Of a stretch of 64,000 nucleotides of DNA, positions 54,388-63,425 are shown piece after piece; position 1 is the first letter of the stretch; each line of letters starts with the position of its first letter. The notes beneath the pieces were generated by a model. The model saw only the letters and a list, made by a program, of their open reading frames with translations. It did not search any database and was not told the origin of the DNA. Made by a program: the position numbers and the translations under genes. This DNA is from Endozoicomonas euniceicola (lineage in GTDB: Bacteria > Pseudomonadota > Gammaproteobacteria > Pseudomonadales > Endozoicomonadaceae), in the NCBI RefSeq assembly GCF_025562755.1, contig NZ_CP103300.1, forward strand, positions 806,001 to 870,000. The letters run 5' to 3'.

Positions 54388-55683
54388 ATGTTAAAGTTAA
54401 ATTCGTGTGTAAGAGGGCTTTACCAGTGGTGTACTGTTATTGGTTTTTTGCTGATCAGCAGTTATGGCTGGGCTGGGTTAGAGGACTTTTTTCCCTGGGC
54501 AGGCAGGGGTAATACGGGAGAAAATATTCTCAGGGCTGAGCTGGATGCCAGGAATCCATCGACTAGTGAAACTGACCGTCCTGTACCGTACTTCTGGCTT
54601 ACCTTTGATAATGCAGAAGGATCCCCAGTCACAGTATTAATCAATGTGCCAGTAGACTATCAGGAAAGGGAGTGTCATGAACATCCGAATGAGGCCTGCA
54701 ATTGTCTATCGTTCCTGAGAAGGCGTACAGGTGAATATGAGGATAAAAATGAAGACAGTGAAAATGAGGATAAAAATGAAGACAGTGAAAATGAAGACAG
54801 TGAAAATGAAGGCAATGAAGAAGGCTGTAACAGCCATGACCCGAGCGATAACCGGGTTGATCTCCACCAATACATGAGCATGGATACGCTACCTTTGCCC
54901 AGTCAGTCCTCGGATAGCGGTAGCGTGAGGACACAACCACAATCCAGATCAGGCTTTGTGTCTGATGTTATCCCGGGTACTTACAGGAGTTACAAGCTGA
55001 AACCTGCCTACGACATTGATGAGGATAGCGCTGCTAACGCTCCGCAAATGAGGACCCAAAATGATATTCGCACCTTTGTTGCGGTCATGCGGTTATCTGG
55101 AGAAGAATTTCGAGGGCCCTGGTCTCCCATCGGGTTTTTACGTTACGTTATCTCATCTGTCACAGGAGTTGTGGTTGCCCCATTAGGTTTTGTCTGTTGG
55201 TTTTTATGTTGCCATCAGCTGGCGACCACACATTGTTGTGTGGCTCTTTTGGGGAGAATTGCGGAAGATGGGCTGTGTAGCTGCTGTTGCAACTATGGCG
55301 GTTACTGCATGTATGGCTGTTCTATCCTTGGTGCCGGGCCGGGTCTGGGGGCGTACGATTGTTGTCAGAAATGGTTCCAAATTAAAAGATTCAAGCTTTC
55401 TTTCACCCACCGGCAGATAGTTGATGAGGAGATGCCAGAGAGAGCTCTCGAAAAAGACGTTACGAGCTTTCTTATGGATATATTTAAGAAAATAAATAAC
55501 CATTCTTCCGGTATGTCGGTAGTATCTGTACGGACATCACAGGCTGAGGGGAGAGTTTTCTCTGAGCTGACGTTAGATGTAGACCGGCTGGACTTTCCGA
55601 AGGAGTTTTTTGAAAAGTTGGAATCTTCAGATGTTGTGAAAAGCGGAAAGGTTCAGCTCCGCATACATGAAAAAAACAGTTAG
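54388..55683 (+). CDS. Cys-rich membrane/exported protein with acidic repeats
   Basis: I do not recognise a family. The 431-residue product starts with a signal peptide (GLYQWCTVIGFLLISSYGWA). Residues ~118-146 are an acidic Asn/Glu/Asp repeat (NEDSENEDK units, encoded by imperfect DNA repeats at 54741-54825). Residues ~250-325 hold hydrophobic stretches (TGVVVAPLGFVCWFLCC) followed by a cluster rich in Cys (DGLCSCCCNYGG, then MYGCS and AYDCCQKW), suggestive of a membrane hairpin or lipid/palmitoyl-type site, or metal binding. The C-terminal ~100 residues look like a soluble alpha/beta domain. Gene borders and start (no clear ribosome site) are moderately sure. Confidence 0.75.
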   Translation: MLKLNSCVRGLYQWCTVIGFLLISSYGWAGLEDFFPWAGRGNTGENILRAELDARNPSTSETDRPVPYFWLTFDNAEGSPVTVLINVPVDYQERECHEHPNEACNCLSFLRRRTGEYEDKNEDSENEDKNEDSENEDSENEGNEEGCNSHDPSDNRVDLHQYMSMDTLPLPSQSSDSGSVRTQPQSRSGFVSDVIPGTYRSYKLKPAYDIDEDSAANAPQMRTQNDIRTFVAVMRLSGEEFRGPWSPIGFLRYVISSVTGVVVAPLGFVCWFLCCHQLATTHCCVALLGRIAEDGLCSCCCNYGGYCMYGCSILGAGPGLGAYDCCQKWFQIKRFKLSFTHRQIVDEEMPERALEKDVTSFLMDIFKKINNHSSGMSVVSVRTSQAEGRVFSELTLDVDRLDFPKEFFEKLESSDVVKSGKVQLRIHEKNS

Positions 55684-55937
55684 TAATTGTAGCTCTTCCG
55701 GGCTTTGCCGTTTTTGGGTGTTTTGGTTAAAGTTACGCTTGCCTCTGACCTGAAAGCGGCCAAAAGGACACACACGTAAACAATCAACCTGTAATCAGTA
55801 TACCCACCATCCATACTGCGGCTCGCATTTGCTGATACGACATTGACCGCAATCAACGATTAAAAACTTAATATGATAAACAATTAGGGGCTGAGCTTTT
55901 CATTTTCCTCTTGTTTAATCGATTAAGTAGTTCCTAC

Positions 55938-57257
55938 ATGTTAATTCTGCAGTTTGTTTTTCTTCTTTTAATGCTCTACCTGGGCAGTCGCTTTGGCGGT
56001 ATTGGTCTGGGGGTGGTTTCCGGTATTGGCCTTCTGGTTGAGATCTTCATCTTCAAAATGGCTCCCGGTTCCCCACCGGTTAATGTCATGCTGATTATCA
56101 TGGCGGTCGTCACCTGTGCATCGATTCTGGAAGCCGCTGGCGGTTTGAAATATATGCTGCAAGTAGCGGAGCGTATTCTGCGTAGGCACCCGGAACGGGT
56201 CACTATCATCGCCCCCATCGTGACCTACACCATGACGCTGATGCTGGGAACGGGTCATGCCGTGTACTCAATCATGCCAATTATCGGCGACGTGGCAATC
56301 AAGAACAAAATTCGTCCCGAACGCCCAATGGCTGCCGCCTCTGTTGCCTCCCAGATGGGCATTACCGGCAGCCCTCTGTCTGCTGCCGTGGTATTCTACC
56401 TGACTTCCATGAGCGAAATGACCAGCGGCATTACCCTGTTCCACATTCTGGGCGTCACCATTCCTGCCACCTTTCTGGGTACCCTGCTGATGTCCCTGTA
56501 CAGCATGCGCCGGGGCGTTGAGCTGGAAGACGACAAAGAATACCAACGTCGTATGCAGGATCCGAACCTGCGTGAGAAGATTCTGTCCACCACGGCCACC
56601 TCCCTGGATGAACAGCTGCCGGCCTCAGCCAGAAACTCTGTTGTACTGTTTCTACTGGCACTGGCCTCTATTGTTGCCGTGGCGATGTTCCCAACGGTTC
56701 GTACCGTTCAGGGTTCAACAATTGGCATGTCCACCATCATCCAGATGATGATGCTGGCCTTCGGCGGTATCATTCTGCTGGTCACCAAAACCCCAACTTC
56801 CAGAGTGCCAGAAGGCGTGGTATTCAAGTCCGGCATGGTGGCAGCCCTGGCTATCTTTGGTATTGCCTGGATGAGTGACACCTACTTCCAGCATGCGATG
56901 CCAACCTTCCAGGCCAGCATTGTCGGCATGGTACAGAACTACCCATGGACCTTCGCCCTGGCAATGTTTGTGGTGTCTGTGGTGGTGAACTCTCAGGCTG
57001 CCGTGTGTCGTATGATGCTCCCCGTGGGTATGGCGATGGGGCTACCGCCTGCGGTACTGATCGGCCTGATGCCATCCTGCTACGGTTACTTCTTTATTCC
57101 AAACTACCCGTCCGATATCGCGACCTGCAATTTTGATGCTTCAGGCACTACGCGAATTGGCAAGTTCTATTTTAACCACAGTTTCATGGTGCCAGGCCTC
57201 ATTTCTGTTAGTACAGCCTGTGTGGCTGGCTATTTTATTGCCAACGCCATCTTCTGA
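55938..57257 (+). CDS. dcuB: Dcu-family anaerobic C4-dicarboxylate transporter
   Basis: Dcu carriers exchange fumarate, succinate or aspartate across the inner membrane, mostly in low oxygen. The 439-residue protein has ten or more membrane helices and closely follows DcuB: GGIGLGVVSGIGLLVEIFIF, ERILRRHPERVTIIAPIVTY, LGTGHAVYSIMPIIGDVAIK, NKIRPERPMAAASVASQMGI and SCYGYFFIPNYPSDIA. DcuA is the close alternative. ATG 55938 fits the family N-terminus; no strong ribosome binding site is visible. A GCCTGATTAATCAGGC palindrome at 57285-57300 follows the stop and may be part of a terminator. Confidence 0.93.
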   Translation: MLILQFVFLLLMLYLGSRFGGIGLGVVSGIGLLVEIFIFKMAPGSPPVNVMLIIMAVVTCASILEAAGGLKYMLQVAERILRRHPERVTIIAPIVTYTMTLMLGTGHAVYSIMPIIGDVAIKNKIRPERPMAAASVASQMGITGSPLSAAVVFYLTSMSEMTSGITLFHILGVTIPATFLGTLLMSLYSMRRGVELEDDKEYQRRMQDPNLREKILSTTATSLDEQLPASARNSVVLFLLALASIVAVAMFPTVRTVQGSTIGMSTIIQMMMLAFGGIILLVTKTPTSRVPEGVVFKSGMVAALAIFGIAWMSDTYFQHAMPTFQASIVGMVQNYPWTFALAMFVVSVVVNSQAAVCRMMLPVGMAMGLPPAVLIGLMPSCYGYFFIPNYPSDIATCNFDASGTTRIGKFYFNHSFMVPGLISVSTACVAGYFIANAIF

Positions 57258-57382
57258 TAACAGGTGCTTTCTTATCGCCCCCGGGCCTGATTAATCAGGC
57301 TCAGGCGAGCCTCTGATAATGAACAACATAAGAAGCACCAAGCAACTATACTCCCAGTGCGACAAAGCCAAAGGAGCCGCTT

Positions 57383-57880
57383 ATGGGTCGCATTGATGTA
57401 GAAAAATTATACGGCCACCTGAATAAAATAACTCCGATAAGGATGCAGCCACATATTCACCCACAGCAACCAGGCCACAAAAACAGTATTTTCTTATTAG
57501 AAAAATCAGGAGAAAATTATTATTTAATGCCCAGCCCTTTATTTAATAACGCTAGTATCGCTATTCCAAGCCTGTGTGAAGGTGTATTTATGTATGCCAT
57601 TTTAGCGGACTACCCTCAGCAGGTAATGGTTGGGGCAAAACCTTCAAACCCCTTTATTGACAAAACACAAACCATTGAAGGGCACTCTTCCATTGCCTTA
57701 GGGGGAGACGTGTTATATGCGGGTGAGTTAGAGTTCTTTGACAGTAAATTAGTCGGATGGAACAACGAGTCAGGACACTATCTCCCTCCCCGGGAAATAC
57801 TTCATATTCAGCTCACTCCTAATGTAAAAAGGCTGTTACCTGAAGAATTGTTTATTGATACTTTACTGGGTTTATTTTGA
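57383..57880 (+). CDS. Hypothetical 165-residue protein
   Basis: No family recognised. There is no signal peptide or membrane segment. The most striking stretch is HSSIALGGDVLYAGELEFFD, followed by LVGWNNESGHYLPP. This strand-rich pattern ending in a Ser-Gly-His-Tyr motif also occurs in some secreted toxins and effectors, from memory, and gives no function. ATG 57383 follows AAAGGAG. The gene lies alone between the Dcu carrier and the metNIQ operon, sharing a bidirectional terminator with metQ. Confidence 0.75.
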   Translation: MGRIDVEKLYGHLNKITPIRMQPHIHPQQPGHKNSIFLLEKSGENYYLMPSPLFNNASIAIPSLCEGVFMYAILADYPQQVMVGAKPSNPFIDKTQTIEGHSSIALGGDVLYAGELEFFDSKLVGWNNESGHYLPPREILHIQLTPNVKRLLPEELFIDTLLGLF

Positions 57881-57987
57881 CACACCATTTCAGTCACTTC
57901 TGCCACTCCACTCCCTGCTGGACTGTATGAACAAACCGTTCCAGATTCTGTACTCTGCACATGGCACTATCTGATTAGCCAGATAGC

Positions 57988-58023
57988 AAAAGCCCCTGTC
58001 TGAGTTAAACAGACAGGGGCTTT
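57988..58023. terminator. Bidirectional terminator between the orphan and metQ
   Basis: AAAGCCCCTGTCT and AGACAGGGGCTTT form a 13-bp perfect stem with a ten-base loop. T-runs on either strand are short. It serves metQ (minus) 25 bp after its stop and probably the orphan gene (plus). Confidence 0.85.
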
Positions 58024-58048
58024 AAAGTGCATCGTTAAACGGTAGCCG

Positions 58049-58867
58049 TTACTTCCAGCCAGCCACTGCACCACCTTTGAACAGTTCTTCAGCTTTAGCT
58101 TCCACCGATTGAGTCTGGTAAGCCTTCACCAGCTTGATAATACGCTCATCGTCCTTATTGTCCTCACGGCTGACAATGATATTCACATAAGGAGAATCCT
58201 TGTCTTCCACCAGTAACGCATCACGGGTTGGCAGCAGACCAGCCGCAACAGAATAAGTGGAGTTAATAAATGCCAGATCAACGTCATCCATAGAACGCGG
58301 CAACTGGGCAGCGTCCAGCTCAATGAAGTTCAGATGCTTAGGGTTCTCGATAATATCCTTTGGCGTCGCTTCCAGGTTGCTAACATCCTTCAGCGTAATC
58401 AGCCCCTTCTTGTGCATCAGGATCAGGGTACGACCTTCGTTGCTCGGGTCGTTTGGAATAGACACCTTAGCTCCGTCCTGTAACTCACTTATATCACTGA
58501 TTTTATTGGAGTAGGCACCAATTGGATAAACAAAGGTATTGCCCACCACCGCCAACTTAAAACCACGATCTTTAACCATGCTTTCCAGATAAGGACGGTG
58601 CTGAAAAGCATTGGCATCAATGGAACCGTCTGCCAGCGCCATATTTGGAGAGATGTAGTCAGAAAACTCAACCAGCTCAACGTTTACACCATAGTCCGCT
58701 TCTGCATTCGCGGCAGCCACTTTCATAACGTCCGCCTCAGGACCTGCCATTACACCCACTTTCAGGGTGTCATCTGCCGAGTCACTGCCACCACAACCCG
58801 TCAGCATGGCGCTGGCGGCAATCACAACCGTACCGGCCAATGCTTTTAATTTATTGATAGCCTTCAT
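58049..58867 (-). CDS. metQ: Methionine-binding lipoprotein MetQ
   Basis: MetQ captures D- or L-methionine in the periplasm for the MetNI importer. The 272-residue protein has a lipoprotein signal with lipobox LTGC (Cys25) and an NlpA-type fold: LKVGVMAGPEADVMKVAA, NAFQHRPYLESMVKDRG, VSIPNDPSNEGRTLILM and INSTYSVAAGL. It is the last gene of metN-metI-metQ. Confidence 0.96.
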   Translation of the reverse strand: MKAINKLKALAGTVVIAASAMLTGCGGSDSADDTLKVGVMAGPEADVMKVAAANAEADYGVNVELVEFSDYISPNMALADGSIDANAFQHRPYLESMVKDRGFKLAVVGNTFVYPIGAYSNKISDISELQDGAKVSIPNDPSNEGRTLILMHKKGLITLKDVSNLEATPKDIIENPKHLNFIELDAAQLPRSMDDVDLAFINSTYSVAAGLLPTRDALLVEDKDSPYVNIIVSREDNKDDERIIKLVKAYQTQSVEAKAEELFKGGAVAGWK

Positions 58868-58929
58868 TTTTACTCCTCCAAATGAGTGCTTTTATAGTTG
58901 GCGACTTATTTTTAATGACTTCTGTCCGG

Positions 58930-59586
58930 TTAATGACTTCTGTCAAAATACGCCTGCAACCTGTCGCCTGCGGATTGTACCAGTTGCACCAGTACGATCA
59001 ACACGACAACCGTCGCCAGCATAATCACGCCATCGAATCGCTGATAACCATAACGAATACCCAGGTCTCCCAGGCCTCCACCTCCAATGGCTCCCGCCAT
59101 GGCGGAATACCCAACCAGCGTCACCAGGGTGATGGTCATGCCGTTAATCAGCCCCGGACGAGCCTCTGGCAGCAGCACACGACTAATAATCTGCAAAGGG
59201 GTTGCCCCCATTGCCTGAGCGGCTTCAATCAGGCCGCCCGGTACTTCATTGATGGCACCTTCAGCAATTCTTGCGACAAAAGGAATGGCAGCCAGCGTCA
59301 GCGGCACAATGGCGGCCGTGGTGCCAATGGATGTTCCCACCAGCATTCTGGTCAGCGGGATAATAGCCACCATCAGAATAATAAACGGCACAGAACGTGT
59401 AGCATTAACCAGGGCTCCCAGCACCCTGTTCACCACGGGACTCGCCATAAAACGTCCGGGTTTGGTGATGTATAACAACACACCCAGCGGTATACCAAAA
59501 ACAAAACTCATCAAACCGGACAGACCAGTCATGTAGAGTGTTTCCCACAGCGAACGAGCCAGTAATGCCCAGGAATCAGCCGACAT
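58930..59586 (-). CDS. metI: Methionine ABC transporter permease MetI
   Basis: MetI is the membrane subunit of the MetNIQ importer. The 218-residue protein has five or six membrane helices and the EAA loop EAAQAMGATPLQIISRVLLP that contacts MetN. Its start overlaps the metN 3' end by 11 bp, indicating translational coupling. Confidence 0.96.
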   Translation of the reverse strand: MSADSWALLARSLWETLYMTGLSGLMSFVFGIPLGVLLYITKPGRFMASPVVNRVLGALVNATRSVPFIILMVAIIPLTRMLVGTSIGTTAAIVPLTLAAIPFVARIAEGAINEVPGGLIEAAQAMGATPLQIISRVLLPEARPGLINGMTITLVTLVGYSAMAGAIGGGGLGDLGIRYGYQRFDGVIMLATVVVLIVLVQLVQSAGDRLQAYFDRSH

Positions 59587-60607
59587 AACCTACCACCTCT
59601 ACTTGTACGTTTTCGCTCAGGAAGTCCAGTGAAGCGTCAACAGACGGCTCATCACCAGTTACTTCCACCATCAGAAAACCCATTACCTTGTCACGCACGG
59701 TTTCAATGTCCGCCTGCAAAATCACAAAATCGGTATCAAATTTTCTTGCCGCCTGAGTAATCAACGGCTCAACCACCCGCTGTCCAACAAAGGTGATTCG
59801 AATAACCGGGTTGGCACCCGGTGTTTTTTCCTGATGAAAACGGCTTTCCACTTCTGCCACCGGTTTTTCATGAGTGGCGCTACGGACAAACTCACGAGCC
59901 AGATCGGTTTGTGGATTCAGGAAAAACCGTTCGACGTCGTTTTCTTCAATCAAACGACCATGGCTTAAAATAGCCACACGATCACAGATACTCTTTACCA
60001 CATCCATTTCGTGGGTAATGATCAGTACGGTAATCTTCAGCTGGCGGTTAATATCTTTCAGCAGCGCCAGAATAGAGGCTGTCGTCTGTGGGTCGAGCGC
60101 AGACGTCGCCTCATCACACAACAACACTTTCGGTTTGCTGGCCAGTGCACGGGCAATAGCAACCCGCTGCTTCTGCCCACCTGATAACTGAGACGGGTAA
60201 CTATCGCGCTTATCGGACAACCCGGTCAATTCGAGTAAAGGCAGTACGGCTTCTTCAATGGTCTGACGACTGGCACCTGCCAACTCCAGAGGCAGTGCAA
60301 TATTGTCAAATACGGTGCGACTGGACAGCAGATTAAAGTGCTGAAAGATCATACCAATATTGCGACGGGCATCGCGCAACTGCTTATGATTCAGCTGCAT
60401 CAAATCCTGTCCATCAACCATTACCTGACCCGATGTAGGTCGCTCCAGCAGGTTAACGCAGCGTATCAGCGTACTTTTACCGGCACCACTGGAGCCGATC
60501 ACGCCATAAATGGAACCTTCAGGTACTGACAGGTTAATGCCATCCACGGCTTTAACCTCTTTATTGCCAGCCCTGAAGACTTTGTTAAGGTTTTTCAGTT
60601 CTATCAT
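59576..60607 (-). CDS. metN: Methionine ABC transporter ATPase MetN
   Basis: MetN energises methionine import. It has Walker A VIGSSGAGKSTLIRC (~37), signature SQLSGGQKQRVAIARAL, Walker B VLLCDEATSALDP and the H-loop VLIITHEMDVVKSICD. The last ~80 residues form the NIL/ACT-like domain (IRITFVGQRVVEPLITQAAR) that binds methionine and stops transport when internal methionine is high. I could not find a convincing MetJ box or SAM riboswitch in the 125 bp between it and the upstream terminator. Confidence 0.97.
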   Translation of the reverse strand: MIELKNLNKVFRAGNKEVKAVDGINLSVPEGSIYGVIGSSGAGKSTLIRCVNLLERPTSGQVMVDGQDLMQLNHKQLRDARRNIGMIFQHFNLLSSRTVFDNIALPLELAGASRQTIEEAVLPLLELTGLSDKRDSYPSQLSGGQKQRVAIARALASKPKVLLCDEATSALDPQTTASILALLKDINRQLKITVLIITHEMDVVKSICDRVAILSHGRLIEENDVERFFLNPQTDLAREFVRSATHEKPVAEVESRFHQEKTPGANPVIRITFVGQRVVEPLITQAARKFDTDFVILQADIETVRDKVMGFLMVEVTGDEPSVDASLDFLSENVQVEVVGYVG

Positions 60608-60735
60608 TGTTGCTCCTGCCTTTACCAGGGTCAGGCTTTAGTTCAGCACTGCTTCGGCAGATCATTCATAATAAGGCTTGGCTGGAGCTACCCGTAAACG
60701 GCAGCCCCCCGACTGGGGAACAGGATATCGGGACA

Positions 60736-60772
60736 AAAAAAAACCACTCTGTGCTAAACAGAGTGGTTTTTC
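60736..60772 (-). terminator. Rho-independent terminator upstream of metN
   Basis: On the minus strand AAAACCACTCTGT pairs with ACAGAGTGGTTTT over 13 bp with a short loop, followed by more T. It ends the transcript from the TauE/SafE permease, although it lies about 130 bp past that stop, and insulates metNIQ. The bases between (60773-60898) show no gene. Confidence 0.88.
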
Positions 60773-60898
60773 ATAAAATCTTTCGATAAACCCTTCTTTT
60801 AGCGGTATTTTTATTGCGCCCGCAAGCCAAGACAAATCAGCGCATGTGCGCAAATTATGCAATTTCGGGGGAAGATGTCAACTACAATTCAATCACAT

Positions 60899-61618
60899 TC
60901 AAATAGCGGCAACTATTGCACCAATACCCGCAATAGAACACAACACCAGCAACGCCTTACGAATCATAGCCTGATCTACGTGAGGCACCAGCTTTCTGGC
61001 CACCAGATTACCCGCCAGCACACAGGGAACAAACAGTAAACCGTATTTCAGCTGCAACCAGCCAAACTGACCGCTGTAGGCCAGAATCGATAGAGAAATG
61101 ACTGCACTGACAACAAAGTAAACCGACAGATTGGCCCGAATGCGCTCGCCACTCTGGTTCTGCATCACCAGTGCCATTGGTGGGCCACCGATCGAAGAAG
61201 CCGTCCCCATAATGCCTGACAGAAGTCCGGCAGAAAACAGCGTTTTGCTATTTGCCTGAACCTTGTAGGGGCTGAGGCTTGCCAGCACCGCAAAAAGTAC
61301 CGAGCCACCCATAAATAGCCCCATGATCCGTTGAGAAGCTATTGCTAACAGCAAAGCCCCCAACAATGATCCGGGAATTCGCCCCATTAATGCCGACTTA
61401 ATCTCTTTCAGTTTCACTGCATGAATAGAACGTTTCGCCGTCAAGCTGCCAATCAACATCCCCATCAGGATAATAGAACCCGGCACCAGCTCAGGTGTTA
61501 CCAGATAAACGACGGGAGCAGCAACAATGGCCAGACCAAAGCCAATGGTTCCCTGAACCAGGGCGCCAAAGAAAATCGCAACAAAAGCCGTTATTAATTC
61601 AAGTAACGTAAAATCCAT
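60899..61618 (-). CDS. TauE/SafE (DUF81) family membrane permease
   Basis: The 239-residue protein has about eight membrane helices and the two family repeats: AIFFGALVQGTIGFGLAIVAAPVVYL and FSAGLLSGIMGTASSIGGPPMALVM. Members export or import sulphur-containing anions such as sulphite, taurine or sulphoacetate. Its place upstream of metNIQ suggests sulphur metabolism, though a terminator separates them and the substrate cannot be told. Confidence 0.9.
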   Translation of the reverse strand: MDFTLLELITAFVAIFFGALVQGTIGFGLAIVAAPVVYLVTPELVPGSIILMGMLIGSLTAKRSIHAVKLKEIKSALMGRIPGSLLGALLLAIASQRIMGLFMGGSVLFAVLASLSPYKVQANSKTLFSAGLLSGIMGTASSIGGPPMALVMQNQSGERIRANLSVYFVVSAVISLSILAYSGQFGWLQLKYGLLFVPCVLAGNLVARKLVPHVDQAMIRKALLVLCSIAGIGAIVAAI

Positions 61619-61711
61619 TTAACCAGATTCTATCAATAGAAAAACGGGCATTTTATACCTTTATAAATCAGGAGTCTGCTACAGATTATGCGATAAATAA
61701 AATCGATTTAT

Positions 61712-62293
61712 TTACTGTTCCAAAATCTCTTTGTAGTGTTTTCTACACACCGACAGATAAGTATCGTTACCCCCAATCTGCACCTGTGAGCCTGAACTCA
61801 CCGGACGACCATCGACGTCCAGGCGAAGCTGCATAGTGGCCTTTTTTTCACATTTCTTGCAGATACTCTTGATCTCACACAGTTCATCCGCAATGGCCAG
61901 CAGCACTTTGCTGCCCGGAAAAGCCTCACCAAATGCATCGGTACGCAAGCCAAAACACAACACCGGTATACCCAGCTGGTCAACCACGTCAGACAGTTCC
62001 CAGACCTGCTGCTCACTGAGAAACTGTGCCTCGTCAATCATCACACAGGTTAAACGAGATTCGTCGTGTTCGGTGCGAATCTGCTGCATCAGGTTTTCAT
62101 TGCCGGAGATGCCCACTGCCTCTTTCTGCAAACCGATGCGAGAGGTTATTTTGCCTACCCCGAAACGGTCGTCAATCATAGGCGTCAGCAGAAGTACGCG
62201 CTTACCCGCCGATTCATAATTATGAGCCGCCTGCAAAAGATAAGTGCTTTTGCCGGAGTCCATGGAGGAATAATAGAAATACAGTGAAGCCAT
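61712..62293 (-). CDS. tdk: Thymidine kinase
   Basis: Tdk phosphorylates thymidine for salvage. The 193-residue type II enzyme has the P-loop YSSMDSGKSTYLLQAA, IDDRFGVGKITSRIGL, VMIDEAQFLSEQQVWEL and CFGLRTDAFGEAFPGS, and the zinc site residues CKKCEKK and the late Cys in VCRKHYKEIL. ATG 62293 aligns with the E. coli start (MAQLYFYYS). ATG 62305 is an alternative. Confidence 0.97.
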   Translation of the reverse strand: MASLYFYYSSMDSGKSTYLLQAAHNYESAGKRVLLLTPMIDDRFGVGKITSRIGLQKEAVGISGNENLMQQIRTEHDESRLTCVMIDEAQFLSEQQVWELSDVVDQLGIPVLCFGLRTDAFGEAFPGSKVLLAIADELCEIKSICKKCEKKATMQLRLDVDGRPVSSGSQVQIGGNDTYLSVCRKHYKEILEQ

Positions 62294-62377
62294 TTCGATC
62301 ACCATCAGAAAGATGGCACGATGATAACCTGAGTGTTACCCGAATTCAGTCCGTGAATATGCGTTCAGGCTGTCAGT

Positions 62378-63325
62378 TTATCGCTGAGCGCAGTCATTTA
62401 TCTCAAGGTCAGAAAACAGTGCGGACCTTAATGCGGCCGGAGCAGCAAAGGAAGAACCAACCAGTAGCCTCCAGTATTTTTCCGGCCATTGTTTTTTCGC
62501 TTCCCGCTGTCCGGAAGCCGCACTGGACAAATGCTTCCGGCTGATATCGACACAGTGGTCACCATTGATGTCATAGCCAAGGGTGTTGCCTTCGGCATCG
62601 TCCACCCGCCGCAGTTCATAAGCTGCCTGCGCATGCACATCAACAAAAGGGTTGTCGGCTATATAATGCCGCAGCCCGTATTCACTGGCACCCACGGTCA
62701 CAACACCCTCTGCAAAAGAGAAAGTATTCACCATCCCCCGCCCTCCATTGCCGGAAATAGTGTAAACCGCGACGCCCTGGTCAACGATTTTTTCCAGCCA
62801 GCGAATAATTTCATACGTGTCAGCCCAGACCGGGTCTTTGCGCCCCATGGCATAAATCACCTTTTTATACTCCTCAACATTGGCGCGCCTCAGTGGCTCA
62901 TTGAACGAACTGGTCAGAGTTGAGGATTCCCAGGACAATACCAGCGCATCCAGGGGTTGTACCTGGAGACGGGCATAAATTTTCTGCAGGTTACGCCGGA
63001 TCTCACTCATTGGCGCACGGCCATCCTGAATCGGGTAGGTGATAAACGTGATACGGGGGTGCGCGGCGATCATCCGGACAATGTCACCATGATAGAAAGG
63101 CTCTTTCACCTCGTCGTTATCAATATCCACCATACCGTACAGCCAGCTGTGATGACTGCGGTCTTCATCCGAGCCAAAACCGTCCAACCGGGGATAAAAA
63201 CGATCCAGTATCGCCACTTTGAAAATTTTCTGATCCGACGCGTGCAATGGCTGAACCAGCAAGGTTATCAGGATGTTAGTAATCAACAGCAGCAGAAAGG
63301 TGGTCAGGCGCACACTTATCTCCAC
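62378..63325 (-). CDS. Exported subtilisin-like (S8) serine protease homologue
   Basis: The 315-residue product starts with a signal peptide (TTFLLLLITNILITLLVQPLHAS). A subtilase catalytic set can be read: Asp41 in KVAILDRFYP, His79 in YHGDIVRMIAAHP, an oxyanion Asn in YTISGNGGRG, and Ser292 in VGSSFAAPAAL. Spacing and order (D, H, N, S) fit the S8 family. HGT-H is replaced by HGDIV and GTSMAAP by GSSFAAP, so the active site is diverged but complete. It ends soon after the Ser, so it is a minimal form without a visible propeptide. Possible role in host interaction is inferred. It is transcribed after the pseudokinase-like gene at the right edge. Confidence 0.75.
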   Translation of the reverse strand: MEISVRLTTFLLLLITNILITLLVQPLHASDQKIFKVAILDRFYPRLDGFGSDEDRSHHSWLYGMVDIDNDEVKEPFYHGDIVRMIAAHPRITFITYPIQDGRAPMSEIRRNLQKIYARLQVQPLDALVLSWESSTLTSSFNEPLRRANVEEYKKVIYAMGRKDPVWADTYEIIRWLEKIVDQGVAVYTISGNGGRGMVNTFSFAEGVVTVGASEYGLRHYIADNPFVDVHAQAAYELRRVDDAEGNTLGYDINGDHCVDISRKHLSSAASGQREAKKQWPEKYWRLLVGSSFAAPAALRSALFSDLEINDCAQR

Positions 63326-63425
63326 AACTTAACACAACCGTAATTAAAACCATCGGCGATCTGGCGGGGTTCTTCATGACTGGCAGTTACCCTGCCGGAA
63401 CTGGCAGGGTTGGCGGGGTACCGGA

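Noticed and set aside
60608..60735. SAM riboswitch or MetJ operator upstream of metN
   Set aside because: I looked for AGACGTCT-type boxes and SAM-aptamer helices and found none convincing; the strong hairpin is the terminator of the upstream gene.
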